64,000 bases of DNA from Streptomyces lavendulae subsp. lavendulae. Its GTDB lineage: Bacteria; Actinomycetota; Actinomycetes; Streptomycetales; Streptomycetaceae. The notes beneath the pieces were generated by a model. That model saw only the letters and a list, made by a program, of their open reading frames with translations, did no database searches and was not told the origin of the DNA. Where the stretch lies: the NCBI RefSeq assembly GCF_002803845.1, contig NZ_CP024985.1:2852001-2916000 (forward strand), written 5' to 3'. Below are positions 24,754 through 34,654 of this stretch, one piece after another; the first letter of the stretch is position 1, and each line of letters opens with the position of its first letter. The position numbers were made by a program, and so were the translations under genes.

Positions 24754-25686
24754 TCAGCCCCTTTCGGCCCTGAGTTCCCTGATCAGAGCCCTGACAGCGA
24801 GAGTGGACGCCAATTCCGGTGTGGTGACGTATCCCACGCGCCTCACCGGCCCCTGAGGGCCCAGTCCGGCGATCTCGACGGCGTCCGTGGCCTCGCGCAG
24901 CGACAGCTCCGGAAGGATCGCCATGCCCAGGCCCCGGCCGACCATGGTCAGCACCATGGCGTCGTCCTCGGCCTTCACGGTGGCCCGCGGGATCCAGTCC
25001 TGGGCCCGCCACCAGTCCCGGGTGTAGGAGCCGCAGTTCTCGTCCCAGTCCAGCAGCGGCAGCGCCTTCGGGTCGGGGTGCCCGGCCGGGTGGACCAGGG
25101 AGTAGGCCTCCCGGGTGAGCTCCCCGCTCAGCAGGCCGTCGGGGAGACCGTCCGGCAGACCGGACGGCCCGGACGGCGGGCCGGACGGCGGGCCGGAAGC
25201 GGGCCCGCTCAGGGTCGCGATGGCGAGGTCCGCCCGCCCCGCCGCCACCTCCCCCGCGGTACCGGGCCCGAGTTCGCGCACCACCCTGATCTCGGGCCGG
25301 ACCCCCGGGTGCCGCGCGGCCAGCCGCTCCAGCGCGGGCGGCAGCAGGTGCAGGGCCGCGCTGCGGAAGGCGGCGATGCGCAGGACCCCCTCCGCCGTCC
25401 CCGGCCCGGCGGCGGCCCGGCCGGCGGCTCGGGCCTCCGCGCCCAGCACCTCGTAGAGCCGCAGGATGCGCCTGCCCAGGGCCACGGCCCGCTCCCCCGC
25501 CGGGGTGGGCGAGGCGCCGGCGCGCCCGCGGTCGAAGAGCACCGCGCCGACCTTGGCCTCGCTGCCGCGCACCGAGTGGGAGACCGCCGACTGGGTGATC
25601 CCGAGCCGGTGCGCGGCGGCGGAGAAGCCGCCCGCCTCGGCGACGGCCACCAGCACCCTCAGTTCCTGCGGCGCGAGCTCGGTCAC
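24754..25686 (-). CDS. LysR family transcriptional regulator
   Basis: Regulator of 310 residues. The winged helix-turn-helix is at about 5-64 (LRVLVAVAEAGGFSAAAHRL then ITQSAVSHSVRGSEAKVG). The effector domain follows, containing a low-complexity insert of GPPSG and LPDG units at about 160-182 that is unusual for the family. It is divergent from an oxidoreductase gene. A perfect ATGAGC/GCTCAT palindrome with T-N11-A lies between them, so it probably controls that gene and itself. Confidence 0.92.
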   Translation of the reverse strand: MTELAPQELRVLVAVAEAGGFSAAAHRLGITQSAVSHSVRGSEAKVGAVLFDRGRAGASPTPAGERAVALGRRILRLYEVLGAEARAAGRAAAGPGTAEGVLRIAAFRSAALHLLPPALERLAARHPGVRPEIRVVRELGPGTAGEVAAGRADLAIATLSGPASGPPSGPPSGPSGLPDGLPDGLLSGELTREAYSLVHPAGHPDPKALPLLDWDENCGSYTRDWWRAQDWIPRATVKAEDDAMVLTMVGRGLGMAILPELSLREATDAVEIAGLGPQGPVRRVGYVTTPELASTLAVRALIRELRAERG

Positions 25687-25705
25687 GGGGTTCCCACCTC
25701 GGTGT

Positions 25706-25720
25706 ATGAGCCGCGCTCAT
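25706..25720. promoter_or_regulatory. LysR-type box between regulator and oxidoreductase
   Basis: ATGAGC-CGC-GCTCAT is a perfect 15-base palindrome with the T-N11-A shape expected of LysR boxes (T 25707, A 25719). It is 20 bases before the LysR start and 67 before the oxidoreductase start. Confidence 0.6.
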
Positions 25721-25786
25721 GGGTGCGCGGCTTCCATGAGGGCAACCCCCTGCCCGGCCCCGGGATTCCTCCCTACGTTCGTCGCC

Positions 25787-26803
25787 ATGACCACCACGCA
25801 CACCGCTTCCTCCGTCCACCTGACCGCCCGCCCCACCGGCTTCCCCTCCCCCTCCGGCTTCGCCTTCGTGTCCCACCCCGTTCCCGAACCCGCCCCGGGC
25901 ACCGCGCTCGTGGAGAACCTGCTGCTCTCGGTGGACCCGTACCACCGCGGGATGATGGACGGCGGCGAGGGCGGCTTCGCCCTGCACTCCCCCCTCGAAG
26001 GACGCTCGGTGGGCCGGGTGACCGCCTCCCGCGATCCGGGCCTGGCCGAGGGCGACCTGGTCTTCCACCGCTCGGGCTGGCGCACCCACGCCCTGGTCAC
26101 CCTGGGGGTGGACGGCACGCGCAAGCTGCGCGGCCACGCGGGCGTCCCCCTGGAGGCGTACCTGTCCGTCCTGGGCGGGACCGGCCTGACCGCGTACGCC
26201 GCCCTCACCCGGACGGCGGCCCTGCGCGAGGGCGAGGACCTGTTCGTCTCGGCCGCGGCGGGCGGGGTCGGCACGGCCACCGGGCACATCGCCCGGCTGC
26301 TCGGCGCCCGCCGGATCATCGGCAGCGCGGGCTCGGCGGCGAAGGTGCGCCACCTCACCGACGTCCTCGGCTTCGACGCGGCCTTCGACTACCACGACGG
26401 GCCGGTCGGCGAGCAGCTGGCGCAGGCCGCCCCGGACGGCATCGACGTCTACGTGGACAACGTGGGCGGAGACCACCTGGAGGGCGCGATCGACGTCCTG
26501 CGCGAGTACGGGCGGATCGCCTGGGTCGGCGGGATCTCGATGTACAACGGCGACCGCTCCCCCGCGGCGCCCCGCAACCTCTTCGAGGTCGTACACAAAT
26601 CGCTGCGCCTGGAAGGGGTATTGGTTCGAAATCACACCAATCTGCAGGACGAGCTGGAGGACTTCCTGGTCCCCCACCTGCGCAGCGGACGGGTGAGCAC
26701 CGAGACCACCGTTGTCCAGGGGTTCGACCGGACCGTGGAGGCTTTCCTGGGCGTACTGCGCGGGGAGAACGTGGGCAAGATGCTGGTCCGTCTCAAGGAC
26801 TGA
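25787..26803 (+). CDS. NADP-dependent MDR-family oxidoreductase
   Basis: Zinc-free medium-chain reductase of 338 residues, of the 2-alkenal/curcumin reductase kind. LLLSVDPYHRGMMD in the N-terminal domain and AAAGGVGTATGHIARLLGA (nucleotide-binding) near residue 155 are typical. There are no zinc-ligand Cys motifs. Such enzymes reduce the C=C bond of enones and help detoxify them. It starts at ATG 25787, opposite the LysR gene, and is a single-gene unit. Confidence 0.9.
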   Translation: MTTTHTASSVHLTARPTGFPSPSGFAFVSHPVPEPAPGTALVENLLLSVDPYHRGMMDGGEGGFALHSPLEGRSVGRVTASRDPGLAEGDLVFHRSGWRTHALVTLGVDGTRKLRGHAGVPLEAYLSVLGGTGLTAYAALTRTAALREGEDLFVSAAAGGVGTATGHIARLLGARRIIGSAGSAAKVRHLTDVLGFDAAFDYHDGPVGEQLAQAAPDGIDVYVDNVGGDHLEGAIDVLREYGRIAWVGGISMYNGDRSPAAPRNLFEVVHKSLRLEGVLVRNHTNLQDELEDFLVPHLRSGRVSTETTVVQGFDRTVEAFLGVLRGENVGKMLVRLKD

Positions 26804-26922
26804 ATCCGGCCAACCGGATGTTCACCGAGTTCTTACCGCACAGATGTAGACCTTTGCAGGGGCTGCCGCCACTCTTGCCGTCAATGTGCCAGCGGGGCAC
26901 TTGAGTTGGAGGCGAGCAGCCA

Positions 26923-28953
26923 GTGACACCGATCAGCCGCAGAGGTTTCGTGGGAATCGGCGCCGGGCTCGTGGCGGGGGCGACCCTGCCCGCGATCACG
27001 CCGACGACGGCGGCCGCGGCCGCCGCGACCGGCACGATCACCGATGTGAAGCACGTGGTGATCCTGATGCAGGAGAACCGCAGCTTCGACCACTACTTCG
27101 GCAGGCTGAAGGGCGTCCGCGGCTTCGGCGACCGCGCCGCCGGCAACATCCCGGGCGGCTGGGGCACGTTCAACCAGCCCAACTGGGGCGGGCGCCAGTA
27201 CCCGTGGAAGCTCTCCGCCACCCCGGCGGCCGGCGGCGCCGACAGCGAGACCCTGGCCCAGTGCACGGGCGACCTCCCGCACAGCTGGACCTCGCAGCAC
27301 GCGGCCTGGAACAAGGGCCGGATGGACAACTGGGTCCTGGGCGTCGGCAAGACCCACACCCTCGGCTACCTGGACCGCGGGGACATCCCCTTCCACTACG
27401 GGCTCGCCGACAACTACACGATCTGCGACGCCTACTTCTGCTCCACCCTCAGCGCCACCGGCCCCAACCGCACCTTCCTGTGGAGCGGCAAGGTCGACGC
27501 GGGCAGCAAGGACGGCGGCGAGGAGTCCGGGCTGACCTGGGAGACGTACGCGGAGGCCCTCCAGCGGGCCGGGATGACCTGGAAGGTCTACCAGAACGCC
27601 CAGGACAACTACGGGGACAACGGCCTGGCCTACTTCAAGCAGTTCACCGACTCCAAGCCGGGCGACCCGCTGTGGGACCGGGGCATGGCCTCGGTCCCCA
27701 AGGTCACCGGCTCCACCCCGGACGACATCGCCGCCGCCATCCGCGCGGACGTCGTCGCCGGCACCCTGCCCCAGGTGTCCTGGGTGGTGGCGAACGAGGC
27801 CTTCTCCGAGCACCCGTACGCCCCGCCCGGCGACGGCGCGCACTTCGTGGACCTGGTCTACCGGGCGCTCGCCGCGAACCCGGAGGTCTTCGACTCCACC
27901 GTCCTGTTCCTCAACTACGACGAGAACGACGGCTTCTTCGACCACGTCCCGCCGCCGGTCGCCCCGCCCGGCACCGCCGGCGAGTACCTGGACGGCGTCC
28001 CGATCGGCCTCGGTTTCCGCGTCCCGATGCTCGTGATGTCGCCGTGGACCCGGGGCGGCTGGGTCAGCTCCGAGGTCTTCGACCACACCTCGGTGCTCCG
28101 CTTCATGGAGACCTGGACGACAGCCCTGGGCACTCCGGCCACCTGCCCCAACATCAGCCCCTGGCGCCGCAAGGTGGTCGGTGACCTGACCGGCGTCTTC
28201 GACTTCGCGCACCCCGTCTACGGGGTCCCCTCGGGCCTCCCGCCGACCGCCAAGGTGATCGGGCAGGCGACGTGCGGCCCGCTGCCCAACCCGGCCCCCC
28301 AGGACAACGCCCTCCCGGCGCAGGAGCCCGGGACGCGCCCGGCGCGGGCGCTCCCGTACCAGGTCAACGGCAACCTGGACCGCTTCGAGTTCGGGACGGC
28401 CGGGCAGATCACGGCCTGGTTCTCGATGACCAACCAGGGCGCCCCGGCGAAGCAGGCGGCGCACTTCTCCATCCACCCGCACCAGTACCGGGACACCACC
28501 GCCTGGCAGTACACGGTCGACCCCGGCACCACCGCCGCGGACTGGTTCTCCATCGGCCTCGGCAGCGGCTCCGGCAAGTACGACATCTCCATGTACGGGC
28601 CGAACCGCTTCCTGCGCCGCTTCATCGGCGACGCGACCAAGGTGGGCAAGTCCCTGGAGGTCGCCGCCCGCTTCGCGGTCGAGTCGGGCACCGGCAAGAT
28701 GGCGATCTGGTTCAAGATGACGAACGCGTCCGCCTCGCCGGTCACCTTCACCGTCCGCTCGAACGCCTACCGCACGGACGGACCGTGGACGTACACCGTC
28801 CCGGCGAACTCCTCGCGCGAGGACTTCTTCAACGCGGTCGCGTACAGCAAGGGCTGGTACGACTTCACGATCCTGGCGGACGCGGACGGCACCTGGTCGC
28901 GCCGCTACACCGGCCACATCGAGACGGGCGCGGCGAGCGTCTCCGGCTCCTAG
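26923..28953 (+). CDS. plcC: Phosphocholine-specific phospholipase C, TAT-exported
   Basis: Phosphoesterase of 676 residues. A twin-arginine signal is at the N-terminus (SRRGFVGIGAGL, Arg 6-7) with cleavage after an Ala-rich stretch near residue 35. The catalytic domain has LMQENRSFDHYFG, NEAFSEHPYAPPGDG and NYDENDGFFDHV, which carry metal and catalytic residues of the acid-phosphatase-like PLC family. Two C-terminal beta domains (about 465-560 and 570-670) match the DUF756 repeat of this family. GTG 26923 has GGAGGC nine bases upstream. It is secreted and probably gains phosphate or choline from lipids. No PHO box was recognised. Confidence 0.93.
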   Translation: MTPISRRGFVGIGAGLVAGATLPAITPTTAAAAAATGTITDVKHVVILMQENRSFDHYFGRLKGVRGFGDRAAGNIPGGWGTFNQPNWGGRQYPWKLSATPAAGGADSETLAQCTGDLPHSWTSQHAAWNKGRMDNWVLGVGKTHTLGYLDRGDIPFHYGLADNYTICDAYFCSTLSATGPNRTFLWSGKVDAGSKDGGEESGLTWETYAEALQRAGMTWKVYQNAQDNYGDNGLAYFKQFTDSKPGDPLWDRGMASVPKVTGSTPDDIAAAIRADVVAGTLPQVSWVVANEAFSEHPYAPPGDGAHFVDLVYRALAANPEVFDSTVLFLNYDENDGFFDHVPPPVAPPGTAGEYLDGVPIGLGFRVPMLVMSPWTRGGWVSSEVFDHTSVLRFMETWTTALGTPATCPNISPWRRKVVGDLTGVFDFAHPVYGVPSGLPPTAKVIGQATCGPLPNPAPQDNALPAQEPGTRPARALPYQVNGNLDRFEFGTAGQITAWFSMTNQGAPAKQAAHFSIHPHQYRDTTAWQYTVDPGTTAADWFSIGLGSGSGKYDISMYGPNRFLRRFIGDATKVGKSLEVAARFAVESGTGKMAIWFKMTNASASPVTFTVRSNAYRTDGPWTYTVPANSSREDFFNAVAYSKGWYDFTILADADGTWSRRYTGHIETGAASVSGS

Positions 28954-28959
28954 CCCCGG

Positions 28960-29027
28960 CCGCCGGAGCGGCGCCCGGCGCGCGGCGCCGCTCGGGCGCG
29001 GCTCCGGCTCCGACTCCGCTCCGGCGG
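28960..29027. terminator. Convergent terminator region
   Basis: CCGCCGGAGCGG (28960-28971) pairs with CCGCTCCGGCGG (29016-29027). The 44-base interior has its own GGCGCC stem. It lies between the phospholipase gene and the acetyltransferase gene. Confidence 0.55.
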
Positions 29028-29033
29028 CGGGGC

Positions 29034-29570
29034 CTACAGCACGTCGCCGTCGCGCCAGTCGAAGTCGAGCCGCCCGGCCGGGTCCGGCACGACCCCGCCG
29101 GGCGGCGTCCACACGTACGTCGAGCCCTCCTCGTCGGGGAGGCGCACCGGGCCGTCCGGGCCGAGGACCCCGACCGGGCCGGGGTGCGGGCGCCAGCCGC
29201 GGCCCGCGTACAGGGCGGCCCCGGCCTCGGAGGCGGACAGGGCGCCGAGCACGTACGCCCGCCCGATCACCCCCTCCAGGGCGGCCATCACGGCCCCGCC
29301 CAGTCCGGCGCGCCGCAGGTCCGGCCGTACCGCCACGGCCTCCACGTACCCGGTGCGCAGGGCGCGGCCGCGGTGCAGCACCCGGCGCTGGACGACGCTG
29401 CCGTGCGCGACGAGCGATCCGTCCCGGTGGAGCAGGGCGTGCACACCGCCGAGGGCGTGTTCGAAGTCCTCGTCGGCGAAGTCCCCCGCGAAGGCGAGGT
29501 CGAGCAGCTCCCGGATCGCGCGCAGCTCCCCGGCACGCAGTTCGGCGGTGTGGACGAGGCGTACGGTCAC
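29034..29570 (-). CDS. aac(2'): Aminoglycoside 2'-N-acetyltransferase family protein
   Basis: GNAT protein of 178 residues that closely follows the AAC(2')-I enzymes of mycobacteria: RLVHTAEL, LDLAFAGDFADEDFEHALGG, a GG-HALL segment, VVQRRVLHRGRALRTGYVEA, VRPDLRRAGLGGAVM (the CoA-binding Q/RxxGxG site), YAGRGWRPHPGP and DFDWRDGDVL at the end. The known enzymes acetylate the 2'-amino group of aminoglycosides. GTG 29570 overlaps the stop of the SMI1 gene by four bases. Being in a housekeeping-type operon, its role may be chromosomal rather than acquired resistance. No aminoglycoside pathway is in the window. Confidence 0.88.
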   Translation of the reverse strand: MTVRLVHTAELRAGELRAIRELLDLAFAGDFADEDFEHALGGVHALLHRDGSLVAHGSVVQRRVLHRGRALRTGYVEAVAVRPDLRRAGLGGAVMAALEGVIGRAYVLGALSASEAGAALYAGRGWRPHPGPVGVLGPDGPVRLPDEEGSTYVWTPPGGVVPDPAGRLDFDWRDGDVL

Positions 29571-30124
29571 GGCGTCTCCAGCCAGTCGGTGTACCAGGCG
29601 CGGAAGTCGGGTGCGGCGGGGACGAATCCGCCCCAGTCCGGGTCCAGCCGCCACACCTGTCCCGCGTACGGGCCGTTCAGGACCAGCCGGAGGTAGAGCC
29701 CGCAGCCCTCCTCGGCGAGGGTGAGCGTGCCGGCGGCGAGCTCCCCGTCCCCGCGGCCGAGGGGCCCGGGACGCGGCGCGGTCAGCGCGAAGGGCGCCGC
29801 CGCACGGCCCGGCCGCCGGTCGTCCTCCCATTCCCCGTCCACCGCCCAGTCCTCCCCCGCCGCCGCCTCCGGGCGCGGGGTGACCAGCGGCAGCAGCCCG
29901 TGGCCGGGCCCCGCCGGGCCGTCGCCCACCGCGGTCACGAAGGCCCGGTACTGCGGCGGCAGCCGGATCCCGTGCAGCTCCTCGAAGCCGTCGACCGCCG
30001 CCGGGGCGAGCGGGGCGGCCAGCGCGTACCGGTGCGTCCGCGCCCCGTGCCGGGCGTGCCCCGGGTCCCGGGCGGCCTTGTCCCGCAGCCGCTCCCGTAC
30101 GGCGCGCGCGTCCCAGATCTCCAT
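29567..30124 (-). CDS. SMI1/KNR4 family protein
   Basis: Protein of 185 residues with the SMI1/KNR4 (SUKH) pattern FEELHGIRLPPQYRAFVTAV-GDGPAGPGHGLLPL, followed by a domain with WRLDPDWGGFVP and FRAWYTDWLE near the end. SUKH proteins often act as immunity proteins to toxins, but single housekeeping copies exist too. It is the middle gene of a three-gene operon, 12 bases after a phosphatase and overlapping the acetyltransferase by four bases. No toxin gene is adjacent. Confidence 0.8.
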   Translation of the reverse strand: MEIWDARAVRERLRDKAARDPGHARHGARTHRYALAAPLAPAAVDGFEELHGIRLPPQYRAFVTAVGDGPAGPGHGLLPLVTPRPEAAAGEDWAVDGEWEDDRRPGRAAAPFALTAPRPGPLGRGDGELAAGTLTLAEEGCGLYLRLVLNGPYAGQVWRLDPDWGGFVPAAPDFRAWYTDWLETP

Positions 30125-30136
30125 CCGGGGACGGTA

Positions 30137-30853
30137 TCAACGCCCCCGCAGCCTGCCGCGGAGCCGCCCCAGCTCGGCCCCGGTCAGGCCCGCCGCGCGC
30201 AGGTAGGCCGCCGCGTCCAGGCGGTGGGCGGCGTCGCGGGCGAGAGCGTGGACGGTGGTGCCGAGTCCGGTGACGTAGTCCTCGATCGCGGTGGCGTCGT
30301 AGGGGCTGCCCTGCGCGGCGTACCGGGCGCGTACGCGCGGCTCGCTCAGCCCGTGGTCGTCGGCGATCTCCTCGGCGCTCGCGCCCGCGAGCCGCAGCAG
30401 GACGAGCGCGACGATCCCGGTGCGGTCGCGGCCCAGGCCGCAGTGGAAGGCCACGGCGCCCGGCGGGGCGTCGGCGACGGCGCGCGCGACGGTGGCGACC
30501 CGGTCGGGGAAGCGGTCCAGGAAAGGCCGGAAATACGCGGGGGTCGCGAAACCCGGGGTGCCCCACCACACGTCCCAGAAGTCCCGGTGCTCGATGCCGT
30601 CGAGCGGAATCGCCAGCGTGGTGATCCCGGCCGGGCGGGGTGCGTGGTCCAGCGGCCGCTCGTCGTCGTTGCGCAGGTCGATGACGGTCCGCACCCCGTG
30701 CGCGGCGAGGGTGGTCCAGCCCTTGGCGGTGAGGTCGTCGAGGCTGTCCGCGCGTACCAGGACCCCGGGCGGCAGGCTCCCGAGGCCGCCGAGGTCGCGG
30801 GCGTTGAAGCAGCCCTCCCAGTCGACGAATCGACCGACGTTCGTCACGGTCAT
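30137..30853 (-). CDS. Tyrosine/serine protein phosphatase
   Basis: Protein of 238 residues of the bacterial Tyr/Ser phosphatase family (PTPc-like, MptpB kind). NARDLGGLG is near residue 14, VIDLRND near 60 and the P-loop FHCGLGRDRTG (CX5R) near 140, with an Asp-rich WPD-equivalent upstream. ATG 30853 is preferred over 30874. No export signal. It is the first gene of the phosphatase - SMI1 - acetyltransferase operon, divergent from the nitroreductase gene across about 80 bases. Confidence 0.88.
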   Translation of the reverse strand: MTVTNVGRFVDWEGCFNARDLGGLGSLPPGVLVRADSLDDLTAKGWTTLAAHGVRTVIDLRNDDERPLDHAPRPAGITTLAIPLDGIEHRDFWDVWWGTPGFATPAYFRPFLDRFPDRVATVARAVADAPPGAVAFHCGLGRDRTGIVALVLLRLAGASAEEIADDHGLSEPRVRARYAAQGSPYDATAIEDYVTGLGTTVHALARDAAHRLDAAAYLRAAGLTGAELGRLRGRLRGR

Positions 30854-30934
30854 AGCCCCCCTGTCAGTACACATCGGACAGTCGTCGAGGACGCGACTCT
30901 GGCCTCAGGGGTTCCCCCGCGTGAAGATCTGCGC

Positions 30935-31636
30935 ATGTCGCCCCGTACCCAGCAGTGGACCCCGACCCATGGCCAGCCCTACCGGCCCGTCGCCTACCGG
31001 CCCGCGCGCATGCCGAGCGAGGAATCCCTCGCGCGCGCGGCGGAGCTGCGGGCCCGGATGGACGAGCGGCGCACCGTACGCCACTTCTCCCCGGACCCGG
31101 TACCCGACCAGGTCGTCCTCGACGCCGTCGCCTGCGCGGCCACCGCCCCCTCCGGGGCGCACCAGCAGCCGTGGACCTTCGTCCTGGTCAAGGACCCGGG
31201 CGTGCGGCGCCAGATCCGCGCCGCGGCCGAGCAGGAGGAGGAGATCTCCTACGACGGCCGCCTCGGCGACGAGTGGCTGGCCGCCCTGCGCCCGATCGGC
31301 ACCGACGCGGTCAAGACCCACCTGACGGACGCCCCGGCGCTGATCGTGGTCTTCCAGCAGCGGTACTGGCTCGGCCCCGACGGCACGAAGCGCAAGCACT
31401 ACTACGTCGACGAGTCGGTCGGCATCGCCGTCGGGATGCTGCTGTCCGCCCTGCACCTGTCGGGCCTGGCGGCCCTCATCCACACCCCGAGCCCGATGCG
31501 GTTCCTGGGCCACGTCCTGAACCGCCCGGAGAACGAGAAGGCCTTCGCGGTCATCCCGATCGGCTACCCGTCCGCCGACTGCGAGGTCCCGGACCTGATC
31601 CGCAAGTCCCTGGACCAGGTGCTGGTGGAGGTCTAG
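30935..31636 (+). CDS. Nitroreductase family protein
   Basis: FMN-dependent nitroreductase-fold protein of 233 residues. MDERRTVRHFSPDPVPDQVV at about 41-60 and ATAPSGAHQQPWTFVLV provide the FMN site; the YYVDESVGIAVGMLLSALH helix and VIPIGYPSADC near the end complete the pattern. The length and the ERRTVRHF start resemble the iodotyrosine deiodinase/BluB side of the family. The ATG at 30935 has only a weak site; ATG 31010 is possible but would cut into a conserved helix. Its stop shares CTAG with the convergent gene. Confidence 0.85.
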   Translation: MSPRTQQWTPTHGQPYRPVAYRPARMPSEESLARAAELRARMDERRTVRHFSPDPVPDQVVLDAVACAATAPSGAHQQPWTFVLVKDPGVRRQIRAAAEQEEEISYDGRLGDEWLAALRPIGTDAVKTHLTDAPALIVVFQQRYWLGPDGTKRKHYYVDESVGIAVGMLLSALHLSGLAALIHTPSPMRFLGHVLNRPENEKAFAVIPIGYPSADCEVPDLIRKSLDQVLVEV

Positions 31637-31830
31637 CCGTCGCCGTCCGGCCCGGCGGGCGGCGGACCCGGCCGCCCGCCCAGTGCCTCCGCCAGCCGCA
31701 TCCCGATCCGCACACGGTCCTCGGGCGTCCCGGCGTCCATGGCGGCCCGCACGTGCCGCAGGATGAGCCAGTCCCGCACCACTTTGGTGACCCCGAGCAC
31801 GGCCGCCGTCACGATCGCCGCGGTCAGCAT
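31633..31830 (-). CDS. Small protein of 65 residues with N-terminal hydrophobic helix
   Basis: ATG 31830 overlaps the stop of the gene upstream as ATGA, so it is translationally coupled. The product begins MLTAAIVTAAVLGVTKVV, a possible membrane helix, then a basic helix RDWLILRHVRAAMDAG and a Pro-rich tail. No family is recognised. Its stop codon shares CTAG with the nitroreductase stop on the other strand. Confidence 0.6.
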   Translation of the reverse strand: MLTAAIVTAAVLGVTKVVRDWLILRHVRAAMDAGTPEDRVRIGMRLAEALGGRPGPPPAGPDGDG

Positions 31831-32738
31831 CACCGGTACCTCCGCTCGATCGACGCGGTGATCCCGGCGATCTCCCCGTCCCCGTGTGCGAAGTCCATGC
31901 ACCGAACGGTCACCTCCGCACCGCCGAGCCTGATCACGCCGGGACGGGCGGGCGGCGCACCCGGTTCGGGGTGCCCCCCTGCCTGGGGCTCGGCGAGACC
32001 GCTGCGGCGCAGCGACCGCTCCATCTCCGGGGCTCCGGGCGCGCAGCACCACTCCAGCACGAGGTCCTGGTACTGGTGGCAGTACGAGTTCACCCAGCCG
32101 TGGGCGTTCCCCGTACGGTTGACCAGCGCCGGACGGCGGAGCAGCCGGCTGAGCAGGTGGTCGCGGGAGGCAGGGTCCGGCCCGGCCGTCGCGGTGCGTG
32201 TCCAATAGTGGAGTTCCTCCAGCTCCGCAGGATGTGGCGCCCCGCCTGCGCTGCGGCCCACGTACCGCAGCCCGTCGCCGTCGTCCGGAAGCCGCCAGGA
32301 GCTGGGGACGCCCCGAAGGCGGATGGTTCCGCCGCCGACGGCATCCCGCAGGGTCAGCCCCTCCGTGTCGGAGGTGACCCGCAGGCCGGGCACCCCGCGC
32401 AGGCCCCCGTAATCCTCGTCGAGGCGGGGCAGCAGCTCGGTGACGACCCGCCGGGCCATCCGCTCGTGGAGCCGGAGGGCAAGGCCGTCCGCCGACGGCA
32501 CAGCGGCGACGACGCCGAACACCGCCCCGTCGAGCTGTCCGTCGCGAAGGGCGTCGCCCGCAGTCAGCGCGACCATTGCTTCGAAGGCGCGCTGGGCCGG
32601 GTCGGCCGCGTCGGGTACCGGTCGGCGGCGGGTGATCAGGCCGGCTTCGGCCCAGCCGAGGCAGGTGCGGTGCGGCAGCCCGGTGGCTGCGCGGCAGATG
32701 GACGCGGCACAGTGGTGATTGTCTGTACGCCTGGACAT
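31830..32738 (-). CDS. Hypothetical protein
   Basis: Frame of 302 residues from ATG 32738, or 352 if it begins at TTG 32888. Seen features: MSRRTDNHHCAASICRA at the N-terminus, ERMARRVVTELLPRLDEDYG, LHYWTRTATAGPD and WVNSYCHQYQDLVLEWCCAP, with three Cys in the last segment. No membrane segment. Nothing known is recognised. A good -10 box lies 10 bases before the TTG, so either the TTG start is leaderless or there is a 5' leader of about 150 bases. It forms an operon with the 65-residue gene. Confidence 0.65.
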   Translation of the reverse strand: MSRRTDNHHCAASICRAATGLPHRTCLGWAEAGLITRRRPVPDAADPAQRAFEAMVALTAGDALRDGQLDGAVFGVVAAVPSADGLALRLHERMARRVVTELLPRLDEDYGGLRGVPGLRVTSDTEGLTLRDAVGGGTIRLRGVPSSWRLPDDGDGLRYVGRSAGGAPHPAELEELHYWTRTATAGPDPASRDHLLSRLLRRPALVNRTGNAHGWVNSYCHQYQDLVLEWCCAPGAPEMERSLRRSGLAEPQAGGHPEPGAPPARPGVIRLGGAEVTVRCMDFAHGDGEIAGITASIERRYR

Positions 32739-32896
32739 ACGTCTCCCCGGGCGCCGACCCCGGTACGGGCGCGTAGAGGTTGCGTATCTCCCAGCGGTCT
32801 GTCCCACCCCGTACGGGAACTCGTCAGAGCCCTTGGCTCCCTCGGGATACCGGGCCCGAGTGGCGGAGCTGGTCGCCGTACACGACAACTGCGTTC

Positions 32897-32902
32897 AGGC
32901 TA
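32897..32902 (-). promoter_or_regulatory. -10 box upstream of the hypothetical gene pair
   Basis: On the minus strand the gap reads CCCCTCTCGGTAACTCCTGC followed by TAGCCT, a good -10 match at 32902-32897. The -35 is weak. The rest of the 252-base gap holds the pruA terminator and otherwise nothing clear. Confidence 0.45.
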
Positions 32903-32932
32903 GCAGGAGTTACCGAGAGGGGAAATGGATAC

Positions 32933-32971
32933 CGCCCCCGCTCCGGACTTGGGGGTACCGGAGCGGGGGCG
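32933..32971 (-). terminator. Terminator after pruA
   Basis: A perfect 14-bp stem (32933-32946 with 32958-32971) over an 11-base loop, 20 bases past the pruA stop. Confidence 0.8.
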
Positions 32972-32990
32972 GGGTTCAGCGGGGGGCGGG

Positions 32991-34622
<1,632 letters not shown>

Positions 34623-34654
34623 GGGGCTGGTAACTCCTTGAGCTAGTGGGGTGC

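Noticed and set aside
32849..32905. GCCCGAGTGGCGGAGC resembles the start of a tRNA-Leu gene
   Set aside because: No matching acceptor 3' arm, anticodon stem or GGTTCAA T-loop follows at the right distance; it is a chance match.
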